Positions 14,575 to 22,605 of a DNA stretch of 32,267 bases are shown piece after piece. Source of the DNA: Pseudomonadota bacterium (lineage in GTDB: Bacteria > Pseudomonadota > Gammaproteobacteria > Xanthomonadales > Xanthomonadaceae); contig JAEWJB010000149.1 of assembly GCA_023386795.1 (NCBI GenBank), positions 1 through 32,267 on the forward strand. The letters are read 5' to 3'. How positions within the stretch are numbered: position 1 is the stretch's first letter; each line of letters opens with the position of its first letter. The notes under the pieces are model-generated. The model searched no databases. It was given only the letters and a program-made list of their open reading frames with translations, and was not told the DNA's origin. Position numbers and translations under genes: made by a program.

Positions 14575-15641
14575 ACACGGTGGCACGCGACCGCGACGGG
14601 CGCATCGACGCCACCCGCGCCATTGCCATCGTGCTGGTGGTGCTGGGCCACGCCAAGGGCGTGCCGCAGGCGTACACGCTGCTGGCTTTCAGTTTCCACG
14701 TGCCGCTGTTCTTCTTCCTTTCCGGCTGGGTGGGTGCGGCGTATGGCCGCCCGCGCGGCGATGCGCAAACGTGGGGCAAGCTCGTCCGCGGGCTGGTCGT
14801 GCCTTACGTGTTCTTCTTCTTCGTGGCCTATGCCTATTGGTTGGCGACGCGGCATATCGGCGCCAAGGCCGCACGCTGGGGCGCATTGCCCTGGTGGGAC
14901 CCGCTGGCCGGCCTGGTGCAGGGCACCGGCGAAGGGCTCTACGTGCAGCCGGCGCTGTGGTTCCTGCCGGCGCTGTTCGTTACCGCCATCGCGTTCCACT
15001 ACCTGGGCAAGCGCCTACCCGCCGCCGTGCTGGCCGCTGCGATGGCCGTCGTCGCGTGCCTGTGGTGCGCGTGGTTCCCGGGGCAGGGCGTCCGCCTGCC
15101 GTGGGGCCTGGACGTGCTGCCGGTCTCGCTGTTCTTCTTCGCCGCCGGCGCGGCATTCGCGCGGCATGCGCAAAAGGCCACGGCGCACCCGGCGTTGCGT
15201 TGGTGGGGCATCCCGTTGCTGCTGGCGGTGCTGTGGCTGCCGCTGGCCTGGATCAATGGCAAGGTCGACGTGAATTTGCTGCGCTTCGGCCAATGGCCGG
15301 CGCTGTTCCTGCTGGTTGCGCTGCTGGGCACGGCGCTGATGCTGCATGTCGGCGGCTGGATCCAGCGCGTGCCCGGGGTGCAGTGGATCGGCCGCAACAC
15401 GCTGTTGATCCTGTGCACGCATTTCCTGGTGCTGTTCTTCCTGTCCGGCGTGCGCGCCCTGGCTGGCATCTCCGCGCCGCCCGGGCCGGCCTGGGCGGTG
15501 TTCGCCAGCGCCGTGGCCATCGCCACGGCGGTACCTCTGCGCGTGGTGCTGGCGCGCTGGGCGCCATGGACGCTCGGATTGTCACCCGGCCCGCGCTCGC
15601 GCGCGCCGATCCAAGCTACTCCCGAGGTAGGTTCGCAATGA
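14571..15641 (+). CDS. gumF: GumF/GumG-type membrane acyltransferase
   Basis: Acyltransferase_3 family enzyme, 356 residues, expected to acetylate mannose of the repeat unit. The N-terminal signature DATRAIAIVLVVLGHAKG carries Asp13, Arg16 and His27, the residues usually conserved in the family. About ten membrane helices follow (for example VPYVFFFFVAYAYWL, LWFLPALFVTAIAF, LFFFAAGAAFA). Xanthomonas has two adjacent paralogues, gumF (internal mannose) and gumG (outer mannose); only one is present here. The symbol gumF is given by position after gumE, but gumG-type specificity cannot be excluded. Both ends overlap neighbours as ATGA. Confidence 0.85.
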   Translation: MNTVARDRDGRIDATRAIAIVLVVLGHAKGVPQAYTLLAFSFHVPLFFFLSGWVGAAYGRPRGDAQTWGKLVRGLVVPYVFFFFVAYAYWLATRHIGAKAARWGALPWWDPLAGLVQGTGEGLYVQPALWFLPALFVTAIAFHYLGKRLPAAVLAAAMAVVACLWCAWFPGQGVRLPWGLDVLPVSLFFFAAGAAFARHAQKATAHPALRWWGIPLLLAVLWLPLAWINGKVDVNLLRFGQWPALFLLVALLGTALMLHVGGWIQRVPGVQWIGRNTLLILCTHFLVLFFLSGVRALAGISAPPGPAWAVFASAVAIATAVPLRVVLARWAPWTLGLSPGPRSRAPIQATPEVGSQ

Positions 15642-16774
15642 GAGTCGTGCACGTGGTTCGCCAGTTCCATCCTTCCGTCGGCGGCATGGAGGAGGTCGTG
15701 CTCAACGTGGCGCGTCAGCACCAGCAGCAGGGCGGCCAGGCCGAGGTGCTGACACTGGACCGCCTGTTCACCGCACCCGAAGCGCGGCTGGAGACGCACG
15801 ACGAAGTGGACGGCATCGCGATTCGCCGTATCGGCTATCGCGGGTCCTCGCGTTACCCGCTGGCGCCAGCCGTGCTCTCCCACCTGCAGGGCGCCGACCT
15901 GGTGCACGTGCACGGCATCGATTTCTTCTATGACTTCCTGGCCATGACCCGCCCGCTGCACCGCAAGCCGATGGTGGTCTCCACGCATGGTGGCTTCTTC
16001 CACACGGCCTATGCCTCGCGCCTCAAACAGCTGTGGTTCCGCACGCTGACCCGTGCCTCGGCGCGCGCCTATGCGCGAGTCATCGCCACCAGCGAGAACG
16101 ATGGCCGGTTGTTTTCGCAGATCGTGCCGGGCCACCGCCTGCGGGTGATCGAGAACGGGGTGGACGTGGCCAAGTTCGCCGGGCGCGGCAGCCCGCAGGC
16201 CGGTCGCACGCTGGTGTATTTCGGGCGCTGGTCGGTCAACAAGGGCCTGATGGAGACCCTGGACCTGCTCGCCGCGCTGCGCCGGCGCGATCCGCGCTGG
16301 CGCCTGCTGCTGGCCGGCCGCGAATACGACTTCGACCTGGCCACGCTGCGGCAGGCCATCGCCGCGCGTGGGCTGGAGGACGCCGTGCAGCTGGTGTCCT
16401 CGCCCAGCCCCCCGCAATTGGCCAAGCTGCTCGAACAGGCGCAGTTCTTCGTCTGCCTGTCGCGCCACGAGGGGTTCGGCATTGCCGCCGTGGAGGCCAT
16501 GAGCGCCGGGCTGCTGCCGGTGCTCAGCGATATCCCGCCGTTCGCGCGGCTGCATCGCGAATCCGCCTTGGGCGTGCTGGTGCAGCCCGCCGACGCCGAA
16601 GGCGCCGCCATCCGCGTGCAGGCGCTGGCAGAGGCCAGCGATGCCGACTTGCCGGCGCTGCGCGAGCAAGCGATGGCGTTCTCCGCCCGCTACGACTGGC
16701 GGCAGATTGCGCGCCAGTACCAGGACGAATACCGCTTCGCCCTGGACCCGCGTGCCGCAGCGGAGGTGGCGTGA
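15638..16774 (+). CDS. gumH: GumH, alpha-1,3-mannosyltransferase (GT4)
   Basis: Adds the first mannose from GDP-mannose to the lipid-linked cellobiose. 378 residues, as in Xanthomonas (about 380). GT-B fold: the N-domain begins MRVVHVVRQFHPSVGGMEEV with the acceptor-side GGMEE turn, then VVSTHGGFFHT (113-123). The C-domain starts near ENGVDVAKF and TLVYFGRWSVNKG (191-203), and the nucleotide-sugar motif E-x7-E is E278 to E286 (EGFGIAAVEAMSAG). GAGG-type Shine-Dalgarno (15624-15627) precedes ATG 15638, which overlaps the acyltransferase stop. It acts at the cytoplasmic face of the inner membrane. Confidence 0.95.
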   Translation: MRVVHVVRQFHPSVGGMEEVVLNVARQHQQQGGQAEVLTLDRLFTAPEARLETHDEVDGIAIRRIGYRGSSRYPLAPAVLSHLQGADLVHVHGIDFFYDFLAMTRPLHRKPMVVSTHGGFFHTAYASRLKQLWFRTLTRASARAYARVIATSENDGRLFSQIVPGHRLRVIENGVDVAKFAGRGSPQAGRTLVYFGRWSVNKGLMETLDLLAALRRRDPRWRLLLAGREYDFDLATLRQAIAARGLEDAVQLVSSPSPPQLAKLLEQAQFFVCLSRHEGFGIAAVEAMSAGLLPVLSDIPPFARLHRESALGVLVQPADAEGAAIRVQALAEASDADLPALREQAMAFSARYDWRQIARQYQDEYRFALDPRAAAEVA

Positions 16775-17799
16775 TGGCCGCACGACAAGCCGCGCCGTCG
16801 ATGGTGGTGATGTTCTCCACCGAGCCGACAGGCGAGAAGACCAACCCGTATCTCACCCAGCTTTACCGTTCGTTGCCGGACAACGTCGGCCTGCGCTATT
16901 TCTCCATGCGCCAGGCACTGCTGTCGCGCTACGACGTGCTCCACGTGCACTGGCCGGAATACCTGATGCGCCACCCCAGCCGTGCCGGCACCTGGGCCAA
17001 GCGCGCGTGCGCCGCGCTGCTGCTGCTGCGCCTGCAGCTCACCCATACCCCCGTGGTACGCACGCTGCACAACCTGCAGCCGCACGAGAGCCAGGGCCGC
17101 GTCGAGCAATGGCTGCTCGGCTGGATGGACCGCCTGACGCGGCGCTGGATCCGCATCAATGCGGTGACCCCGGCACGCCCGCCGTTCACCGATACGATCC
17201 TGCACGGCCATTACAGCGACTGGTTCGCCAGCTTTCCGCAGCCGGCCACCCAGCGCGGCCGCCTGCTGCATTTCGGCCTGATTCGCCCGTACAAGGGCGT
17301 GGAGACCTTGCTGGAGGTCGTGCGCGATACGCCGGACCCGACCTTGCAGCTGCGCATCTGCGGCAACCCCGCCGACGCGCAGGTGCGCCGCACGGTGGAG
17401 GATGCCTGCGCCGCCGATCCACGCATCAGTGCGCACCTGGCCTACGTGGACGATGCCGAACTGGCACGCGAGGTCGGCCTCTCGGAACTGGTGGTGCTGC
17501 CGTACAGGCAGATGCACAACTCCGGCACGCTGCTGCTGGCCCTCTCGCTGCATCGCCCGGTGCTGGCGCCCTGGAGTGAATCCAACGCCGCCGTGGCCGA
17601 GGAAGTCGGGCCGGGCTGGGTCCATCTGTATCGAGGTGAACTCGACAGCCAGGTGCTAGTCGATGCACTGGCACGCCTGCGCGATGCGCCGCGCAGCGAC
17701 GCGCCCGACCTTTCGCGCCGCGATTGGCGGAAGATCGGCCAGCAGCATTACCGTACCTATCTCGAAGCGCTGGGCCACGACAGCGAGGCCTATGCATGA
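16774..17799 (+). CDS. gumI: GumI, beta-1,4-mannosyltransferase (GT94)
   Basis: Adds the terminal beta-mannose to complete the pentasaccharide. 341 residues, close to Xanthomonas GumI (about 349). Visible are MVVMFSTEPTGEKTNPYLTQLY, YDVLHVHWPEYLMRHP (54-69), RTLHNLQPHES and, in the second half, LLHFGLIRPYKGVETLLEV and LPYRQMHNSGTLLLALS. These fit GT94-type GT-B enzymes. GGAGG (16762-16766) lies 7 bases before ATG 16774, whose first base is the last base of the gumH stop. Species with shortened side chains, such as Xylella, lack gumI, so its presence argues for a complete side chain. Confidence 0.93.
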   Translation: MAARQAAPSMVVMFSTEPTGEKTNPYLTQLYRSLPDNVGLRYFSMRQALLSRYDVLHVHWPEYLMRHPSRAGTWAKRACAALLLLRLQLTHTPVVRTLHNLQPHESQGRVEQWLLGWMDRLTRRWIRINAVTPARPPFTDTILHGHYSDWFASFPQPATQRGRLLHFGLIRPYKGVETLLEVVRDTPDPTLQLRICGNPADAQVRRTVEDACAADPRISAHLAYVDDAELAREVGLSELVVLPYRQMHNSGTLLLALSLHRPVLAPWSESNAAVAEEVGPGWVHLYRGELDSQVLVDALARLRDAPRSDAPDLSRRDWRKIGQQHYRTYLEALGHDSEAYA

Positions 17800-19289
17800 G
17801 CAGCGAGGCCGCGCGAATGTCCCCGCCCGTACCCAGACTCGGTGCCCGCGCCGCAGGCGGCGCGTTCGTCACCATGGCAGGGCAGGGCGTGCGCGTGGCT
17901 GTGCAGTTCGGCGGCATCATCCTGCTCGCCAGGCTCCTCACTCCGCATGACTACGGCCTGATGGCCATGGTCACGGCCATCGTCGGCGCGGCTGAAATCC
18001 TGCGCGACTTCGGCTTGTCGTCGGCGGCGATCCAGGCCAAGGAGGTCAGCCGGCAGCAACGCGACAACCTGTTCTGGATCAACACCGGCATCGGGCTGGT
18101 GCTGGCCGTGGCGGTGTTTGCCGGCGCCAACGCGCTGGCCGCGTTCTATCACGAGCCGGCACTGGTGCAGATTTCGCAGGCATTGGCGGTCACGTTCCTG
18201 CTCAGCGGCATGACCACCCAATTCCGTGCCCACCTGAGCCGCGGCCTTCGCTTTGGCCAGTTGGCGGTGAGCGATGTGGGCGCACAGGTCGCCGGCCTGT
18301 GCGCGGCCGTGGCTGCCGCGCTGGCCGGGCTGGGATTCTGGGCACTGGTGCTGCAGCAGGTCGTGCAGGCCGGGGTGCAGCTCCTGCTCACCGTGGCGTG
18401 CGCGCGCTGGCTGCCCCGCGGCTACGACCGCGCCGCGCCGATGCGGCAGTTCCTCGGCTTCGGCTGGAACCTGATGCTTGCGCAGTTGCTCGGCTATGCC
18501 AGCCGCAACGTCGGCCAGGTGATCATCGGCGCGCGGACCGGCGCCGAAGCGCTGGGCCTGTACAACCGCGCCTTCCAGCTGCTGATGATGCCGCTGAACC
18601 AGATCAACGCGCCGGCCACCACCGTCGCGTTGCCGGTGCTCTCGCAGCTGCAGGACGAACGCGAGCGCTTCACCGCCTTCCTGGTGCGCGGGCAGACGGT
18701 GATGGTGCATCTCATCGTGGCCACTTTCGCCTTTGCCTGCGCACAGGCGCTTCCGCTGATGGTGCTGGTACTCGGCGAGCAATGGCGTCCGGCGGTACCC
18801 CTGTTCCAGTGGCTCACCGCCGGCGGCGTCTTCCAGACCACCGCCTACGCTGCGTACTGGGTGTTCCTTGCCAAGGGCCTGATGGGCGCGCAGCTGCGCT
18901 ATTCGGTGGTGACGCGTGTGCTGCTGATCGCCTGCATCTTCGCCGGCTCCTGGTGGGGCGTGGAAGGCGTGGCGGCCGGTTACTCGTTCGGCCTGCTGGT
19001 GATGTGGCCGCTGTCGCTGTACTGGGTGGGCCGCGTGAGCGACATCCCCGTGTGGACCGTGTTCGCCAACGGGCTTCGCGCGGTCGTCGGCTATGGCGTG
19101 TGCGCGGTCGCCTCGTGGGCCGCGTCCTGGTGGCTGGGCGGCGCGCTGTGGCGCCAGCTTGCCGTGGGTACCGGCGCCATGCTCGCCGCTTTCCTCCTTG
19201 TCTTCGTCGCCTGGCCGGCGTTCCGCCGCGACGTGCTGTCCATCCTGCAGACCCGCCACCTGATCGCCGAAGCCCGGAGCCGCCGATGA
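17796..19289 (+). CDS. gumJ: GumJ, lipid-linked oligosaccharide flippase (Wzx role)
   Basis: MOP/PST-family transporter that moves the undecaprenyl-linked repeat unit across the inner membrane. 497 residues, as in Xanthomonas (about 499). About 12-14 hydrophobic helices are visible. Family features include GQGVRVAVQFGGIILLARLLTPHDYGLMAMVTAIV near the N-terminus, LRDFGLSSAAIQ, and YNRAFQLLMMPLNQINAPATTVALPVLSQLQDERERF in the central loop. Start ATG overlaps the gumI stop and the end overlaps gumK, both as ATGA. Confidence 0.96.
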   Translation: MSSEAARMSPPVPRLGARAAGGAFVTMAGQGVRVAVQFGGIILLARLLTPHDYGLMAMVTAIVGAAEILRDFGLSSAAIQAKEVSRQQRDNLFWINTGIGLVLAVAVFAGANALAAFYHEPALVQISQALAVTFLLSGMTTQFRAHLSRGLRFGQLAVSDVGAQVAGLCAAVAAALAGLGFWALVLQQVVQAGVQLLLTVACARWLPRGYDRAAPMRQFLGFGWNLMLAQLLGYASRNVGQVIIGARTGAEALGLYNRAFQLLMMPLNQINAPATTVALPVLSQLQDERERFTAFLVRGQTVMVHLIVATFAFACAQALPLMVLVLGEQWRPAVPLFQWLTAGGVFQTTAYAAYWVFLAKGLMGAQLRYSVVTRVLLIACIFAGSWWGVEGVAAGYSFGLLVMWPLSLYWVGRVSDIPVWTVFANGLRAVVGYGVCAVASWAASWWLGGALWRQLAVGTGAMLAAFLLVFVAWPAFRRDVLSILQTRHLIAEARSRR

Positions 19290-20446
19290 ATGCCCTCCTG
19301 TCCACTCCCTCGCGCAGCGAAGCGCGCGTGCCGCGTTATCTGGTGCTCTCGGCGCACGATTACCGCACCCCGCGCCGCGCCAATATCCATTTCATCGCCG
19401 AGCAGCTGGCCCTGCGCGGGCAGACCCGCTTCTTTTCGCTGCGCTACAGCCGCCTCTCGCGCTGGAAGGGCGATGCCCGCCTGCCGCTGGATGACACCGC
19501 CAACCAGGTGGTCGAACACCGCGGCGTGGAGTGCTACCTGTGGCGAGCGCTGGTGCATCCGTTCAATACGCGCAAGCGCTGGGCACGGCCGATCGAAAAC
19601 GCGATGTTCGACTGGTACGCGCGCCACCCGCCGGAAATCCTGCGGCAGTGGATCGTCGAATCGGACGTGATCGTATTCGAGAGCGGCACCGCCATTGCCT
19701 TCATCGAACTGGCGCGCCGGCTCAACCCGCGTGCGCGGCTGGTCTATCGCGCCTCCGATGCGCTGTCAGCCATCGACGTGGCCGACTGGGTCGCGCGCAC
19801 CTTCGACAAGGTGGCGCCGCAGCTGGACGTGATCGCGCTGGTGTCGCCGGCGATGGCGGGGGAAATCGCCAGTCGCGACAACGTCTTCCACGTCGGCCAC
19901 GGCATCGACCACGACCTGGACGCGCTCGGCGACCCTTCGCCGTATGGCGAGGGCCTGCACGCGGTGGCGGTGGGTTCGATGCTGTTCGATCCACGTTTTT
20001 TCGTCACCGCCAGCCGCGCGTTCCCACAGGTGACCTTCCACGTCATCGGCTCGGGCATGGGGCGCCATCCCGACTACGGCGACAACGTGGTCGTGTACGG
20101 CGAGATGAAACACGCCGACACCATCCGCTACATAAAGCATGCGCAGGTCGGCATCGCGCCGTATGCCTCCCAGCAGGTACCGGCCTACCTGGCCGACAGC
20201 TCGATGAAGTTGCTGCAATACGATTTCTTCGGCCTGCCGGCGGTGTGTCCGCACGCGGTGGTGGGCGACTACCGCTCGCGCTTCGGCTATACGCCCGGCG
20301 ACGAGGCCTCCATCGTGTCGGCGATGTCGCTGGCCCTGGCCGCCCCGCGCGAACGCCTGCGCCAGTGCCTGGACTGGTCGCAGACCACCGACCGCGTGCT
20401 CGACCCCACGCAATACCCCGACACCCGCCTCGCCCTCGTGCGCTGA
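19286..20446 (+). CDS. gumK: GumK, beta-glucuronosyltransferase (GT70)
   Basis: Transfers glucuronic acid from UDP-GlcA to the lipid-linked trisaccharide; a monotopic membrane enzyme at the cytoplasmic face. 386 residues. The sequence is very similar to X. campestris GumK along its whole length (LSAHDYRTPRRANIHFI, HPFNTRKRWARPIE, YRASDALSAIDVA, VAVGSMLFDPRFFV). Residues I recall as important in the published structure are kept one position later: Asp158 (catalytic base), Glu273, Tyr293, Met307, Lys308 and Gln311. The C-terminus is slightly shorter than in Xanthomonas. A 21-base gap precedes gumL. Confidence 0.97.
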   Translation: MNALLSTPSRSEARVPRYLVLSAHDYRTPRRANIHFIAEQLALRGQTRFFSLRYSRLSRWKGDARLPLDDTANQVVEHRGVECYLWRALVHPFNTRKRWARPIENAMFDWYARHPPEILRQWIVESDVIVFESGTAIAFIELARRLNPRARLVYRASDALSAIDVADWVARTFDKVAPQLDVIALVSPAMAGEIASRDNVFHVGHGIDHDLDALGDPSPYGEGLHAVAVGSMLFDPRFFVTASRAFPQVTFHVIGSGMGRHPDYGDNVVVYGEMKHADTIRYIKHAQVGIAPYASQQVPAYLADSSMKLLQYDFFGLPAVCPHAVVGDYRSRFGYTPGDEASIVSAMSLALAAPRERLRQCLDWSQTTDRVLDPTQYPDTRLALVR

Positions 20447-20467
20447 TCCTTCTCCCGAGACCTCTCC

Positions 20468-21271
20468 ATGCCCAACGCCCTGCTGCACCGCTGGATCACC
20501 CACGCCGAGCGCCGCGCCATGTTCTGGTGGCAGCCCAAGGACGGCCGCATCAACATGGGCGACCAGCTTTCGCAGGTGATCGTCGCGCGCACGCTGGGGC
20601 TGCGCGACCTGGAACTGATCGACAAGCCGGCCAACGGCCAGCGCCTGTTCGCCATCGGCTCGGTGCTGCACTTCGCGCGTACCGGCGACACCGTGTGGGG
20701 CAGCGGCATCAACGGCAAGATTGCCGCCGGCGCGCACCAGTTCGGCATGCTCGACGTGCGCGCGGTACGCGGCCCGCGCACGCGGCAATACCTGCTTGAT
20801 CGCGGCATCCCGGTCCCCGAGGTCTATGGCGATCCCGGCCTGCTGATGCCGCTGTTTTTCCCGCCCGAACTGCTGGGCGGCGGCACGCCACGCGATGTCG
20901 TGGTGGTGCCGCATTTCAACGAACCGCCGGAGAAGTACCGCGACTTCGCCGGCCAGCTGGTGGCCCCGGACTGCCCGCCGGTGACGTTCATGCGCCGCCT
21001 GCTCGGCGCGCGGCTGGTGGTGAGCAGTTCGTTGCACGGGCTCATCCTGGCCGAGGCCTATGGCATTCCCGCGGTGTACCTGGACTGGGGCAACGGCGAG
21101 GATCGCTTCAAGTACGACGACTACTACCGCGGCACCGGTCGCACCGAATGGCATGCCGGCGGGAGTGTCGCCGAATGTGTCGCGCTGGGCGGGAACGGGC
21201 CCTTCGACCTGGCCGCAGTGCAGCGCGGCCTGCTCGATGCGTTCCCCTACGACTTGTGGACGCAGGCATGA
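20468..21271 (+). CDS. gumL: GumL, ketal pyruvyl transferase
   Basis: Uses phosphoenolpyruvate to put a 4,6-ketal pyruvate on the outer mannose, which raises polymer charge and viscosity. 267 residues, as in Xanthomonas (about 264). Polysaccharide pyruvyl transferase features: N-M-G-D (29-32) near the start, GSVLHFARTGDTVWGSGING (64-83), VRAVRGPRTR (97-106), YGDPGLL (120-126) and VVSSSLHGLILAEAYGIP (184-201). The upstream ribosome-binding site is weak. The stop overlaps the gumM start as ATGA. Confidence 0.95.
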   Translation: MPNALLHRWITHAERRAMFWWQPKDGRINMGDQLSQVIVARTLGLRDLELIDKPANGQRLFAIGSVLHFARTGDTVWGSGINGKIAAGAHQFGMLDVRAVRGPRTRQYLLDRGIPVPEVYGDPGLLMPLFFPPELLGGGTPRDVVVVPHFNEPPEKYRDFAGQLVAPDCPPVTFMRRLLGARLVVSSSLHGLILAEAYGIPAVYLDWGNGEDRFKYDDYYRGTGRTEWHAGGSVAECVALGGNGPFDLAAVQRGLLDAFPYDLWTQA

Positions 21272-22050
21272 GCGGCGAACGGGCCACCTCGCGGTTGGAC
21301 ATGGACAACCGGCGGTTCGCGGTCGGCGAGGTCGTGCGGCTCGGCGGCTTCCCGGTGCTCTCCACCACGCAGGAGGCTTTCGCGCGCGAACTGTTTGCCG
21401 CGCAAGCGCGCGGCGAGCAGCGCCTGGTGTGCTTTGCCAACACCAACTTCGTCGTGCAGTGCCAGGGCCTGCGGGAACGGCTGGCCGAGCCTTCCGTGCG
21501 AATCGTCAACGACGGCATCGGCATGGACCTGGCCGCGCGCTGGCTGCACGGGCGGCGCTTTGCCGGCAATCTCAACGGCACCGACCTGATTCCCTACCTG
21601 TGCCGGCACGCCGGCCGTCCCTTGCGCTTCTTCCTGCTCGGCGGACAGCCGGGCGTGGCACAGGCCGCCGCGCGCGCGCTGCGCGAGCAGCATGGGCAGC
21701 AGGTGGTGGGTACCTGCGATGGCTACGAGGAACGACGCCAGGCGGGCGATGCACTGCCCGCGCGCATCAACGACAGCGGTGCCGACGTGCTGCTGGTGGC
21801 CTTCGGCAACCCGTTGCAGGAACAGTGGATGCTCGATCATGCCGCCCAGCTGCGCACGCCGTTGGTGTTCGGCGTTGGCGCGCTGCTCGACTTTCTTTCC
21901 GGCAACGCGCGTCGCGCGCCGGCGTGGGTCCGGCGCTACCGGCTGGAATGGCTGTACCGGCTCGCCCACGAGCCGCGGCGCCTGCTCAAGCGCTACAGCT
22001 GGGACCTGCTGGTGTTCTTCCGTACGTGTCGCGCGCGCCGGCAGGACTGA
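21268..22050 (+). CDS. gumM: GumM, beta-1,4-glucosyltransferase (GT26, WecG/TagA)
   Basis: Adds the second glucose to form the cellobiose backbone unit on the lipid carrier. 260 residues. GT26 motifs: FANTNFVVQC (56-65), VNDGIGMDLAARWL (80-93) with Asp82, NGTDLIPYL (103-111), LLGGQPGVAQ (123-132) and FGNPLQEQWM (179-188), then GVGALLDFLSGNARRAPAW. The basic, aromatic C-terminus (LEWLYRLAHEPRRLLKRYSW) is the membrane-attachment part seen in this family. The usual last biosynthetic gum gene; a cupin gene follows after 23 bases. Confidence 0.96.
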   Translation: MSGERATSRLDMDNRRFAVGEVVRLGGFPVLSTTQEAFARELFAAQARGEQRLVCFANTNFVVQCQGLRERLAEPSVRIVNDGIGMDLAARWLHGRRFAGNLNGTDLIPYLCRHAGRPLRFFLLGGQPGVAQAAARALREQHGQQVVGTCDGYEERRQAGDALPARINDSGADVLLVAFGNPLQEQWMLDHAAQLRTPLVFGVGALLDFLSGNARRAPAWVRRYRLEWLYRLAHEPRRLLKRYSWDLLVFFRTCRARRQD

Positions 22051-22073
22051 AGCGGCCACGCTAGGATGCGGCC

Positions 22074-22529
22074 ATGGACGCCGCCGCCCTTGCCCTCGTC
22101 ACCCGTCTCGGCCTGGCACCGCACCCGGAGGGCGGGCATTTCCGCCGCTGCTACGAATCGGCATTGCGCCATGATGGGCGCCCCGCGCTGACCGCCATCC
22201 ACTACCTGCTGACCCGCGGCGAACGCAGCCGCTGGCATCGCGTGGATGCCGACGAATGCTGGCACTGGCAGCAGGGCGGCGTGCTGGAGCTGCGCATGCT
22301 CGACCCGCAGGCGCGCAGCCTGCATGTGTGCCGGCTCGGCGCGGCCGAGGCCGGCGAGCCGCCCATGCAGGTCGTGCCTGCGGGGTGGTGGCAGGCCGCG
22401 CGCCCGCTGGATTCCTACACGCTGGTGGCCTGTACGGTCTCGCCGGGCTTCGTGTGGGATCAATTCGCGCTGATGGCCGCGGACGACCCGCTGGCCGATT
22501 GGTTGCGCACGCAGGGGCAGTGGCCTTGA
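22074..22529 (+). CDS. DUF985 (cupin_5) family protein
   Basis: 151 residues, a single-domain cupin with the family pattern LGLAPHPEGGHFRRCYES at the start, AIHYLLTRGERSRWHRVDADECWHWQQGG in the first strand set and PAGWWQAARPLDSYTLVACTVSPGF in the second. DUF985 proteins have a sugar-isomerase-like cupin fold but no established reaction. It sits between gumM and the gumN-like gene. Upstream, AGGA (22063-22066) is spaced 7 bases from ATG 22074 as a ribosome-binding site. The same bases form TAGGAT (22062-22067), which could be a -10 box of a leaderless transcript. A link to gum synthesis is not shown by the sequence. Confidence 0.9.
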   Translation: MDAAALALVTRLGLAPHPEGGHFRRCYESALRHDGRPALTAIHYLLTRGERSRWHRVDADECWHWQQGGVLELRMLDPQARSLHVCRLGAAEAGEPPMQVVPAGWWQAARPLDSYTLVACTVSPGFVWDQFALMAADDPLADWLRTQGQWP

Positions 22530-22605
22530 GCAGCCAACGAATCGCTAACGCAAGTTCGCGTCGCATCGTCTAGCGTTCGCGCATTCAGGGATTAGCGGGG
22601 GGCTC

